Assembly (NCBI GenBank): GCA_016196755.1
Contig: JACPXC010000063.1
Span: forward strand, 1 to 36,913
Source: Elusimicrobiota bacterium
GTDB taxonomy: Bacteria > Elusimicrobiota > Elusimicrobia > UBA1565
Reading direction: 5' to 3'
Length of the DNA stretch: 36,913 nucleotides
Shown here: positions 14,624 through 21,661 of the stretch, in pieces
Position numbering within the stretch: the stretch's first letter is position 1
Layout of the letters: every line of letters begins with the position of its first letter
Position numbers and translations under genes: made by a program
Notes under the pieces: model-generated
Database searches by the model: none
What the model saw: the letters and a program-made list of their open reading frames with translations, nothing else
What the model was told of the DNA's origin: nothing

Positions 14624-15316
14624 ATGGAAGAGAAGAGATTGGTCGTGCAGATCGTCGTCGGAAGGCGCGAGGCCGCGGTCATGACCGCGCTGGCGCTGGT
14701 GCTGTTTATGCCCGGCGCGCTCTCCACCGAGCAGCTGACCATGACCACCTACTATCCGTCGCCGTACGGGGTCTACGACCAGATGCGCTCGGTCAACTCC
14801 TCGTTCTTGGCGTACGGCTCGGGGACGCTCGGCGTCGGCACGGCCTCGCCCACCTCGAGCAACAAGCTCGAGGTGGTCGGACGCACCTCGCTCAACGGTG
14901 AGGTCGGGCTCAACGGGGCGTACACCAACATCTACGGCACCGAGCTGTCGATCGCCCAGCAGGCCGGCCGCGGCAACATCCACGTGCAGGGCAACGAGAA
15001 CGCCAACTGGCTCCGGGTCGGCGACGCCTGGGGCTTCAACGGGATATACTCGGAGACCGGCGACCTCATCATCGGCTCCCAGACCGGCCGGATCAAGGTC
15101 GGCAACGACGACTCGCAGTTCTTCTCGAACTCCTGCCGCGTGGTGGCCTACCCGTTCGGCTCGACGGCCACCTGCCCCAACGGCGGGGTGGGCTGGTCGG
15201 CGATCTCCGCCTCGGCGGTATCGGGACGCGTCGAGAACGTGCCGGTCGTCGGCGGGGTCGCCCAGATCGTCCCCACCGCGGGGTTCATGTATTGCTGCAA
15301 GCTGCAGCAGTACTAG
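14624..15316 (+). CDS. surface protein with TTYYPSP motif and tail-fibre-like repeats
   Basis: The protein has 230 residues, with a GGGGG-containing ribosome-binding region just upstream. A membrane helix (about 18-35, AAVMTALALVLFMPGALS) is followed by LTMTTYYPSPYGVYDQMR. The protein continues with tail-fibre-like elements (LGVGTASPTS, NKLEVVGRTSLNG, GLNGAYTNIYG) that suggest a beta-helical trimeric stalk. The C-terminus has paired Cys (YCCKLQQY). I associate the TTYYPSP block with a large paralogous family in Elusimicrobiota-like genomes; no function is established to my knowledge. Its position as fourth gene of the pilin cluster suggests a pilus-associated tip or exported adhesin. The stop overlaps the convergent M23 gene (CTAG). 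Confidence 0.7.
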   Translation: MEEKRLVVQIVVGRREAAVMTALALVLFMPGALSTEQLTMTTYYPSPYGVYDQMRSVNSSFLAYGSGTLGVGTASPTSSNKLEVVGRTSLNGEVGLNGAYTNIYGTELSIAQQAGRGNIHVQGNENANWLRVGDAWGFNGIYSETGDLIIGSQTGRIKVGNDDSQFFSNSCRVVAYPFGSTATCPNGGVGWSAISASAVSGRVENVPVVGGVAQIVPTAGFMYCCKLQQY

Positions 15317-16149
15317 AGCCGCCTTCGCGTAAGCGGCGCGGGGTCTACCGCCGCGCCGTGCACGTAGACCCCCCAGTGCACGTGCGCGCCGGTGGAGAAG
15401 CCCGAGCCGCCGATGCGCGCCACCGGGGTCGACGCCGCCACCTCGTCTCCGGTCTTGACGAGCAGTTCCCCTAGATGGAACAGGGCGCTCATGAGCCCCT
15501 GCCCGTGGTCGATGACCACGGTGCCGCCCTGGATCGGGTAGGTCCCCGCCAGCGCCACCGTCCCCGAGTTGGGGGCCGTCACCGTCGAGCCCACCGGAGC
15601 GGCTATGTCGACGCCCTTGTGCCAGGCCCAGGGCTGGGCGTTCACCGTGCGCGGGTGGCCGTAGGCGCTCGAGACGCGTCCCTCGGCCGGCGGGCGGAAC
15701 GGGCCCTCCCAGCGCTGCACGGGCGTATCGACGGCCGCCACCGCGCGGATGCGGGCCGCGCCGTCCTGGGCCCCGGGCTGGGATGTGAGCCTGGCGCGCT
15801 CGGGCGGCATCGTGAGCTTCCGGGCCGTGAAGGTCCGCGAGGCCACCGTCACCACGGCCTCGGCGGCAAGGTCCTTGCGCCAGCGGCGCGGTTCGACCGC
15901 GCGGACAGGGGCGGTTCCCGCGGCCGCCTCGGCGCTCAGCCCGATAAAGGCGCGCAGGCGGTCCGGCGGGGTGGGGAAGAGCGCGTATTCGAGGCCGCGG
16001 TAGGTGAGCTTGACGCGCCGCGGTTCCACCGCTCCGAGCACCGACGCCTCGAGGACGTCGCCCGGGACGGCTTCCGCGGGATCGACCCGCACCTCGAGCG
16101 CGGCGGCCGGGGCGGAGAGGACCAGCGCCAGGAGCAGGGCGGGGCGCAT
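15313..16149 (-). CDS. exported M23 (LytM-type) peptidase
   Basis: The protein has 278 residues with a signal peptide ending near APAAA. An N-terminal beta domain (20-150) precedes the lysostaphin-like metalloprotease domain (about 155-278). Zinc ligands are visible: H and D in WHKGVDIAAP, and the HxH pair in GAHVHWGVYV. The conserved SSAYGHPR and DHGQG elements are also present. These enzymes cleave peptidoglycan cross-links or act as amidase activators; the intact metal site favours activity. It is transcribed divergently from tatA from a minimal shared intergenic region (16150-16187). Confidence 0.88.
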   Translation of the reverse strand: MRPALLLALVLSAPAAALEVRVDPAEAVPGDVLEASVLGAVEPRRVKLTYRGLEYALFPTPPDRLRAFIGLSAEAAAGTAPVRAVEPRRWRKDLAAEAVVTVASRTFTARKLTMPPERARLTSQPGAQDGAARIRAVAAVDTPVQRWEGPFRPPAEGRVSSAYGHPRTVNAQPWAWHKGVDIAAPVGSTVTAPNSGTVALAGTYPIQGGTVVIDHGQGLMSALFHLGELLVKTGDEVAASTPVARIGGSGFSTGAHVHWGVYVHGAAVDPAPLTRRRL

Positions 16150-16155
16150 CGCCCC

Positions 16156-16181
16156 AGGATAGCGATTTGCGTTGCTATAAT
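16156..16181. promoter_or_regulatory. divergent leaderless promoters of the M23 peptidase and the tatA operon
   Basis: Minus strand: TATCCT (16156-16161) ends 6 nt before the M23 ATG. Plus strand: extended -10 TGC-TATAAT (16173-16181) ends 6 nt before the tatA ATG at 16188. The whole intergenic space is 38 bp, so each promoter's -35 region lies over the other's -10, and the two may compete for polymerase. Confidence 0.65.
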
Positions 16182-16187
16182 CGAGGC

Positions 16188-16379
16188 ATGCTCCCCAACA
16201 TCGGCTACGGTGAAATGATCATCATCGCTATCGTCGCGCTGCTGCTCTTCGGCGCGGACCGCATTCCCGAGCTGGCCAAGTCGCTCGGCCGCTCGGTCAA
16301 CGCCTTCAAGGGCGGCCTCAAGGAAGGCTTCGAGGACAAGGACTCCAAGCCCGAAGACAAGCTTGAGGGCAAAAAGTAG
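16188..16379 (+). CDS. tatA: twin-arginine translocase subunit TatA/TatE
   Basis: The protein has 63 residues. It has a short N-terminus, a single membrane helix (GYGEMIIIAIVALLLFG) ending in the conserved FG, an amphipathic helix (DRIPELAKSLGRSVNAFK) and a charged tail (EDKDSKPEDKLEGKK). This is the complete TatA architecture. TatA oligomers form the translocation path for folded, cofactor-loaded proteins. It heads an operon that runs through five molybdenum-cofactor genes to tatC. moaC begins at the next base after the stop. No separate tatB is present, as in minimal TatAC systems. Confidence 0.93.
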   Translation: MLPNIGYGEMIIIAIVALLLFGADRIPELAKSLGRSVNAFKGGLKEGFEDKDSKPEDKLEGKK

Positions 16380-16856
16380 GTGCCGGTGCACCTGAGCTCC
16401 CGCGGCGAGGCGTTCATGGTGGACGTAGGCTCCAAGCCCGTGACCGCGCGGCGCGCCGTGGCCCGCGGTTCGGTGTCGATGTCCCCCGCCGCCCTCGCCG
16501 CTCTGCGCGCCGGCGGGCTCAAGAAGGGCGACGCCCTGGCCGCGGCCCGGCTGGCCGGCATCATGGCCGCCAAGCGCGCCTCCGACCTCATCTTGCTCTG
16601 CCATCCCCTCCCGCTCGACGCCGTCGAGGTGCGCCTGAGGCTGGGCCGCGGGCGCGTCGACGTGGAGGCCGAGGCCCGCGCCAGCGCGCGGACCGGCGTG
16701 GAGATGGAGGCCTTGGCCGCGGTCTCGGCCGCCTGCCTGACGCTCTACGACATGGTCAAGTCGGAGGACCGGGCGATGGTCATCGGCCCGCTCTGGCTGG
16801 CCGAGAAGAGCGGCGGCCGCTCGGGGCATTACCGGCGCGCCAAGGCGCCGCGGTGA
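16380..16856 (+). CDS. moaC: cyclic pyranopterin monophosphate synthase MoaC
   Basis: The protein has 158 residues, starting with GTG directly after tatA. Family motifs in order are FMVDVGSKPVTARRAVA, KKGDALAAARLAGIMAAK, LLCHPLPL, TGVEMEALAAVSAACLTLYD and MVKSEDRAMVIG. These include the active-site Lys, His and Asp residues. MoaC converts the MoaA product 3',8-cH2GTP into cyclic pyranopterin monophosphate. moaA, which would supply the substrate, is not in this window. Length is normal for the family. It overlaps moaD by GTGA. Confidence 0.93.
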   Translation: MPVHLSSRGEAFMVDVGSKPVTARRAVARGSVSMSPAALAALRAGGLKKGDALAAARLAGIMAAKRASDLILLCHPLPLDAVEVRLRLGRGRVDVEAEARASARTGVEMEALAAVSAACLTLYDMVKSEDRAMVIGPLWLAEKSGGRSGHYRRAKAPR

Positions 16857-17092
16857 AGGTCCGGCTCCTCCTCTTCGGCTCGGCTCGGCGGCTGGTCGGG
16901 ACCGCGGAGCTCTCGCTCGACGCGGGGCCCGGCGCGCGCGTCGCCGACCTCCTGGCCGACGCGCGGCTCGGGCCCCTCGCGGGGCACGCCGGGCACCTGC
17001 GCTTTGCCGTCAACGAGGAGTTCGCGGCGGCCGAGCGGTCGCTGGCCGAAGGCGACACCGTGGCGGTCCTCCCGCCCGCGAGCGGGGGCTGA
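16853..17092 (+). CDS. moaD: molybdopterin synthase small subunit MoaD
   Basis: The protein has 79 residues with a GTG start overlapping the moaC stop. It has a ubiquitin-like fold (VRLLLFGSARRLVG at the N-terminus, AVNEEFAAAERSLAEGDTVAVLPP) and ends in PPASGG with the C-terminal Gly-Gly that is adenylated and thiocarboxylated. The terminal GG immediately before the stop shows that the sulfur carrier is intact. It is directly followed by moaE (5-nt gap), which encodes the catalytic partner. Confidence 0.92.
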   Translation: MKVRLLLFGSARRLVGTAELSLDAGPGARVADLLADARLGPLAGHAGHLRFAVNEEFAAAERSLAEGDTVAVLPPASGG

Positions 17093-17097
17093 CCCCC

Positions 17098-17475
17098 ATG
17101 GGCGTGCGCCTGACGCGCGAGCCGCTCTCGCTCGACGCCGTCTACGCGGCGGTGCGCTCGCCGGCCCGGGGCGGGGTGGCGCTCTTCTCGGGGGTGGTGC
17201 GCGCCAGCGAGGACGGCGCCCCCATCTCTCGCATCGACTATGAGGCCTACGAGCCGCTGGCGCTCAAGGAACTCGCGCGCATCGCCGCGCGCGCCGAGGA
17301 GTCCCACGGGGCGGCCGTCGAGGTCCATCACCGCCTCGGGCCTGTTCCGGCCGGAGAGGCCAGCGTCTTGGTGGCCGCCGCGGCGGCGCACCGCGCCGAG
17401 GCCTTCGCGGCCTGCCGCGAGGTCATCGACCGGCTCAAGGAGACCGTCCCGATATGGAAAGCGGACTTCGCCTGA
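17098..17475 (+). CDS. moaE: molybdopterin synthase catalytic subunit MoaE
   Basis: The protein has 125 residues. Conserved elements are VALFSGVVRASEDG, IDYEAYEPLALKEL, VEVHHRLGPVPAGEASVLVA and the C-terminal VPIWKADF with the catalytic Lys. MoaE with MoaD inserts the dithiolene sulfurs into cPMP. Length is slightly short compared with the usual 140-150 residues but covers the whole domain. Its 3' end overlaps mog by 22 bases. Confidence 0.92.
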   Translation: MGVRLTREPLSLDAVYAAVRSPARGGVALFSGVVRASEDGAPISRIDYEAYEPLALKELARIAARAEESHGAAVEVHHRLGPVPAGEASVLVAAAAAHRAEAFAACREVIDRLKETVPIWKADFA

Positions 17476-17957
17476 TACGCGCCGCGGTCCTGACCGTCAG
17501 CGACCGTTCCGCGCGGGGCGAGCGTCCCGACGCCGGAGGACCAGCCGTGGCCGAGGCCGCGGCGCGCCTGGGCTGGCGCGTCGTGTCGAAGGCGGTCGTG
17601 GCTGACGACAGGTCCGTCATCGCGGGACAACTCAAGGCCTGGTGCGACGGCCCCGAGGCCCCGGGGCTCGTGCTGACGACGGGGGGGACGGGACTCGGCC
17701 CCCGCGACGTGACGCCCGAGGCCACGCGCGAGGTCTTGGAGCGCGAGGCGCCGGGCTTCTCCGAGCGTATGCGCCGCGAGGGCGAGCGCTCGACCCCGCT
17801 GGCCGCGCTCTCGCGCGGCGTCTGCGGAACCCGGGGGAGCACCTTGATCGTGAACCTGCCCGGGAGCCCGCGCGGAGCGGTCGAATCGCTCGAGTCGGTC
17901 TCGGGCCTCATCGGCCACGCCCTGGCGGTCATGGGCGGGGAGGACCACCGCCCATGA
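17454..17957 (+). CDS. molybdopterin adenylyltransferase (MogA/MoaB family)
   Basis: The protein has 167 residues. The ATG at 17454 lies inside moaE. Motifs are VLTVSDRSARGERPDAGGPAV, LVLTTGGTGLGPRDVTPEAT and NLPGSPRGAVESLESV, the MPT-binding GGTG and PGSP elements of the family. The enzyme adenylates molybdopterin before molybdate insertion by MoeA. MogA and MoaB share these motifs, so I do not choose between the symbols. Its stop overlaps the moeA start (ATGA, 17954-17957). Confidence 0.9.
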   Translation: MESGLRLIRAAVLTVSDRSARGERPDAGGPAVAEAAARLGWRVVSKAVVADDRSVIAGQLKAWCDGPEAPGLVLTTGGTGLGPRDVTPEATREVLEREAPGFSERMRREGERSTPLAALSRGVCGTRGSTLIVNLPGSPRGAVESLESVSGLIGHALAVMGGEDHRP

Positions 17958-19147
17958 CCCCGCCTGAGGAGGCCCTCCGCCTGGTTCTCGAGGCCGTCTC
18001 CGCTCTGCCGGCGGCCGCCGTGCCGCTCGAGGAGGCCGACGGCTTGGCTCTGGCCGAAGACCTGCTCGCGGGCTCGGACGCGCCGCCGTTCGACGACTCG
18101 GCGATGGACGGCTGGGCGCTGCGCGCCGTCGACGCCGCCGCTCCGGCGGCCCGTCTGCGTATCTGCGGGGAGATCTATGCCGGCGCCCCTCCCGCCGCCC
18201 TCCAGCCCGGCTGCGCGGCCCTGATCACGACCGGCGCGCCGCTGCCGGAGGGCGCCGACTGCGTCGTTCCCAAGGAGCTGGCCCGGGCGGAGGAGGGGAC
18301 GGTGGCCTTCGACGTCCCGCCGGAGCCCGGCCAGCACGTGCGCCGGCGCGGCTCCGACTTCAAGCGCGGCGAGCCCGTCCTCGGCGCCGGACGCATGATC
18401 GGCGCCTTCGAGTCGGGCCTCCTGGCGGGGCAGGGACGCGCGCGGGTCATGGCCGTGCCGCGCCCGCGCGTGGCGCTGGTCACCTCGGGCGACGAACTGC
18501 GCCGTCACGACCAAGCCCTCGGCCCCGGCCAGGTGCGCGACGCGTCGACACCGGCCCTCTGCGCCGCCTTGAGGAGCTGGGGCTGCGTCCCGATCCCGGT
18601 GGGGGCCTCGCGCGACAAGCCGGCCGAGCTCGACCTTTACCTGCGCGCCGCCCTGGCCGCCGCCGACGCCGTGTTCGTCACGGGTGGGGTCTCCGTCGGC
18701 GAGCGCGACCTGACCCGCCCGGCCCTCGCCCTGCTCGGGGCGCGCGAGGTCTTCTGGCGCACGGCGGTCAAGCCGGGGAAGCCCTTGCTCTTTGCCGTGG
18801 CCGGCGGCAAGCCGGTCTGGGGCCTGCCGGGGAACCCGGTATCCTCGCTGGTCACCGCGCTCGTCTTCGCCAAGCCGGCTCTGGCGCGCATGGCCGGCCG
18901 CCCCGCGGGCCGGCCGCCGTTTCCCGAGCGCGGGACGCTGGCCGCCGATTTCGAGAAGCCGGCGGCCCTGCGCCAGTTCGTCTTCTGCGAGGCGGACGAG
19001 GACGGGACCCGCGTCGCGCTGACACCCATCGTCCCCCAGCATTCCGGCCGTCTCTCGATGGGCGTCCGGGCCCGGGCTCTGGCCGTGCTGCCGGAAGGCC
19101 GCGCGGCGTTTACGGCCGGCTTCGAGGCGGAGTTCGCGTGGCTGTAG
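17954..19147 (+). CDS. moeA: molybdopterin molybdotransferase MoeA
   Basis: The protein has 397 residues, with the start fixed by the ATGA overlap. Motifs in order are PPFDDSAMDGWAL near residue 50, ALITTGAPLPEGADCVVPKE, VRRRGSDFKRGE, VALVTSGDEL, FVTGGVSVGERD, TAVKPGKPLLFA and WGLPGNPVSSLVT, covering all domains of the MoeA/gephyrin E family. It inserts molybdenum (or tungsten) into adenylylated molybdopterin. Length is typical. It overlaps tatC by ten bases. Confidence 0.93.
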   Translation: MTPPEEALRLVLEAVSALPAAAVPLEEADGLALAEDLLAGSDAPPFDDSAMDGWALRAVDAAAPAARLRICGEIYAGAPPAALQPGCAALITTGAPLPEGADCVVPKELARAEEGTVAFDVPPEPGQHVRRRGSDFKRGEPVLGAGRMIGAFESGLLAGQGRARVMAVPRPRVALVTSGDELRRHDQALGPGQVRDASTPALCAALRSWGCVPIPVGASRDKPAELDLYLRAALAAADAVFVTGGVSVGERDLTRPALALLGAREVFWRTAVKPGKPLLFAVAGGKPVWGLPGNPVSSLVTALVFAKPALARMAGRPAGRPPFPERGTLAADFEKPAALRQFVFCEADEDGTRVALTPIVPQHSGRLSMGVRARALAVLPEGRAAFTAGFEAEFAWL

Positions 19148-19842
19148 AGCTCGAGGACCGCGAGATGCATCTGGTCGAGCACCTCGCCGAGTTGCGCTCG
19201 CGCCTGATCGTGGCGCTGGCGGCCGTGGCGGCGGGGACGGCCGTCGCTTGGTCGTGGTCGGCCGAGTTCCTGTCCTGGCTGGCGCGCCCGGCCGGAGGAC
19301 TGGTCTTCCTGGCGCCCACCGAGGCCTTCTTCACGCGCTTCAAGGTGGCGATGCTGGGGGGCTTCATGCTGGCCCTCCCCGTCGTCCTGCACCAGGCTTG
19401 GGGCTTCACGGCCCGCGCGCTGGGCGCGCGCCTCAGGGGCCTCGTCAACACGATCCTGCCGGTCTCCTACCTGCTGTTTGTCGCCGGCTCGCTGTTGGCC
19501 GTGGTGGTCGTGGTCCCGAACGCGATGCGCTTCCTCATCGCCTACGGTTCCGACGAGGTAAGGCCGCTCCTGAGCGTGGGCGCCTATGTCGAGTTCGTCA
19601 CCACGCTGGCGCTGGCCTTCGGCGTAGTGTTCCAGCTCCCGCTGGTCCTGGTCCTGCTCGACCGCCTGGGGATCGTCACGCGCGAGCGCCTGGCCGCCAA
19701 GCGGCGGGTGGTCTACTTCGTCGGCGTGGTGGCGGCGGCGATGCTAACGCCCGGTCCCGACATCGTCAGCCAGGTCGCTCTGGCCGTCCCGATCGCCGTC
19801 CTCTTCGAGCTCTCGCTCCTGGCGATGCGCCGGTCGCGCTAG
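19138..19842 (+). CDS. tatC: twin-arginine translocase subunit TatC
   Basis: The protein has 234 residues, starting with GTG inside the moeA end. The N-terminus MHLVEHLAELRSRL is the TatC signature that contacts the twin-arginine signal. Next come six membrane helices with conserved PTEAFFTRFKVA, LPVVLHQAWGF and MLTPGPDIVSQVALAVPI. It acts as signal receptor with TatA. Its place at the end of the molybdenum-cofactor operon suggests coordinated supply of cofactor and export route for molybdoenzymes. The stop overlaps the convergent hydrolase gene (CTAG, 19839-19842). Confidence 0.93.
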   Translation: MAVELEDREMHLVEHLAELRSRLIVALAAVAAGTAVAWSWSAEFLSWLARPAGGLVFLAPTEAFFTRFKVAMLGGFMLALPVVLHQAWGFTARALGARLRGLVNTILPVSYLLFVAGSLLAVVVVVPNAMRFLIAYGSDEVRPLLSVGAYVEFVTTLALAFGVVFQLPLVLVLLDRLGIVTRERLAAKRRVVYFVGVVAAAMLTPGPDIVSQVALAVPIAVLFELSLLAMRRSR

Positions 19843-20582
19843 CGTTCCGTGAAACACTCCTGGAGGAAGGAGCTCATCAGCTTCCAGGAGCGCTGGTCGG
19901 CCGGCTCGTTGTAGGCGAGCCCGGTCGACGGGTCGTTGCCGGCGTCGGGATTGGTGAAGGCGTGGACGGCGCCGCCGTAGTGGACGAGCTGCCAGTCGGC
20001 CTTCGCGGCGCGCATCTCCTCGATGAAGGCCGCCGCCTGGGCGGGCGGCACGAAGGGGTCGTCGGCGCCGTGGAGGGCCAGTATGCGGGTGTCGATGGCG
20101 GCGGGCGGCTTGGCGCCGCCGTTGTCGAGCAGGCCGTGGAAGGAGACCGCGCCGCGCAGGTCGCTGCCCATGCGCGCCAGCTCCAAGGCCACGAGGCCCC
20201 CGAAACAGTAGCCGACCGCGGCCAGGTGCGAGCCGTCGGCGCGCCGGTGGTAGCGCAGGGCCTTGAGCCCCGCCATCGCGCGCCGGCGCAGGACGGCGCG
20301 GTCGGCGAGCAGGGTGTTCATGAGCCGGCCGGCCTCGGCCTGGTCGGCGGCGATGCGCCCGCCGCCGTAGGGGTCGAGGACCAGGACGGTGTAGCCCAGG
20401 CGGGTCAACTGCATGGCTTTGCGGCGTGCCAGGGCGTCGTTGCCCCAGAAAGTCGGGCAGAGCAGCACGCCGGGGAGGCGGCCCTGGGCGTGGATGTCGT
20501 AGACGATGGTGCCCTCGCAGCTCGTGGACTCGTCCTTGTATTCCAGGGTCTCGAAATGGATGGCGCTGGTGTTGCTGGTCAT
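19839..20582 (-). CDS. dienelactone hydrolase family protein
   Basis: The protein has 247 residues. The ATG at 20582 lies 6 nt after a TATGAT box; the frame extends upstream but overlaps the divergent gene. It has an alpha/beta hydrolase with Cys nucleophile in AVGYCFGG, acid in LALHGADDPFVPP, His in YGGAVHAFTNP and the Glu-equivalent region LLCPTFWGND. These match the dienelactone hydrolase family, whose members open lactones or act as general carboxyl esterases; no aromatic degradation genes are nearby, so a housekeeping or detoxifying role is more likely. No signal peptide. Confidence 0.9.
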   Translation of the reverse strand: MTSNTSAIHFETLEYKDESTSCEGTIVYDIHAQGRLPGVLLCPTFWGNDALARRKAMQLTRLGYTVLVLDPYGGGRIAADQAEAGRLMNTLLADRAVLRRRAMAGLKALRYHRRADGSHLAAVGYCFGGLVALELARMGSDLRGAVSFHGLLDNGGAKPPAAIDTRILALHGADDPFVPPAQAAAFIEEMRAAKADWQLVHYGGAVHAFTNPDAGNDPSTGLAYNEPADQRSWKLMSSFLQECFTER

Positions 20583-20588
20583 GGCCTT

Positions 20589-20598
20589 ATCATAGAAT
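20589..20598. promoter_or_regulatory. overlapping divergent -10 boxes
   Basis: Minus strand TATGAT (20589-20594) ends 6 nt before the hydrolase ATG. Plus strand TAGAAT (20593-20598) ends 8 nt before the ATG at 20607. The two hexamers share two base pairs within a 24-bp intergenic region, so both promoters cannot be occupied at once. Confidence 0.55.
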
Positions 20599-20606
20599 AA
20601 CACCCC

Positions 20607-21134
20607 ATGCCCGCGCCCTTCGACCCCGCCCCGTTCGTCCTCTGCGCCGCCGATGAGCAGGCGCCCGCGCCGCGCTCGGTAGCCACGCCCGAAGGGGTGG
20701 GCGACCGTCTGCGCGCGGCGGCCTTCGCCGAGCTGCAGGCGCGCGAGGCCTTCCTCTGGGCGGCCGACGCGTTTTGCGACGCATCCGACGTCCTGCGCCG
20801 CGAGTGGCGGGCGCTGGCGTCCGCCGAGGACCGTCATCTGGGCTGGCTTCTCGGACGCATGGCCGCGCGCGGCGAGGACCCGGCTGCCCGTCCGGTGTCG
20901 GGCCGGCTCTGGGCGGCGCTCACGTCCTGCGCTTCGGCTGAGGGGTTCGAGATCCTCATCGCGAAGGCCGAGGAGCGCGGACGGCTGGCCGGTGAGCGCT
21001 TCCGCACGGCGATGCTGCCGCTCGACCCCGAGAGCGCCGCGGTGTTTGGGCGCATCGCCGACGAGGAAGCCGCGCACGTCGAGCTGGCCAGGCGGCACTA
21101 TCCCGCGAGCGCGGCGGCGGCGGGGCTGTCGTGA
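20607..21134 (+). CDS. ferritin-like diiron protein (DUF455-like)
   Basis: The protein has 175 residues, all helical. Iron-ligand motifs typical of the ferritin-like fold are visible: Glu in AAFAELQAREAFLW, ExxH in ASAEDRHLGWLL, Glu in EGFEILIAKAEER and ExxxH in ADEEAAHVELARRH. The pattern resembles DUF455/MiaE-like proteins rather than storage ferritin. Function is probably oxidase or hydroxylase chemistry; substrate unknown. Its stop overlaps the deformylase start (GTGA), suggesting co-translation with def. Confidence 0.75.
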   Translation: MPAPFDPAPFVLCAADEQAPAPRSVATPEGVGDRLRAAAFAELQAREAFLWAADAFCDASDVLRREWRALASAEDRHLGWLLGRMAARGEDPAARPVSGRLWAALTSCASAEGFEILIAKAEERGRLAGERFRTAMLPLDPESAAVFGRIADEEAAHVELARRHYPASAAAAGLS

Positions 21135-21661
21135 TCTACAAGGTCGCTCGCCTCGGGCATCCCATCGTGCGGGCGCGCTGCTCGGCGCTGCCCCCGGCCG
21201 AGCTGGGCGGCGCCGACTTCGCGCGCTTCATCGACGACATGACCGACACCATGCGCGAATACTCGGGCGTGGGCCTCGCGGCCAACCAGGTCCATGCCGG
21301 ACGCCGGATCGCCGTCATCGAGGTGCGCATCGAGACCTCCCGCTCGCGCGAGGTCGACGAGGTGCCGCTGACGGTCCTCGTCAACCCCGAGATCGTGGAG
21401 CGCTCCGACGAGCTCGTCGACGGCTGGGAAGGCTGCCTCAGCGTTCCGGGCCTGCGCGGGCTCGTGCCGCGCCACCGCTCGCTGCGCGTGCGCGCCTTGG
21501 GGCGGCGGGGCGAGGCCCTGGACATCCGGGCCGAGGGCTACCTCGCGCGCATCATCCAGCACGAGTGCGACCACCTCGACGGCAAGGTCTACCTCGACCG
21601 GATGCCCGAGCTCTCGAGTCTCTCCTTCACCGAGGAGTTCGAGCGCCACGCGACGCGCTGA
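21131..21661 (+). CDS. def: peptide deformylase
   Basis: The protein has 176 residues, starting with GTG. All three family motifs are present: GVGLAANQ (motif 1), WEGCLSVPG (motif 2, Cys zinc/iron ligand) and IQHECDHLDG (motif 3, HExxH). The enzyme removes the N-formyl group from nascent proteins. The chain ends normally in an Arg-containing tail. It overlaps the convergent secreted-protein gene by 35 bases at its 3' end. Confidence 0.95.
   Translation: MIYKVARLGHPIVRARCSALPPAELGGADFARFIDDMTDTMREYSGVGLAANQVHAGRRIAVIEVRIETSRSREVDEVPLTVLVNPEIVERSDELVDGWEGCLSVPGLRGLVPRHRSLRVRALGRRGEALDIRAEGYLARIIQHECDHLDGKVYLDRMPELSSLSFTEEFERHATR

Noticed and set aside
17435-19042. 535-codon minus-strand frame opposite mog and moeA
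   Set aside because: The plus strand encodes unmistakable MogA/MoaB and MoeA motifs; the antisense translation has shadow composition.
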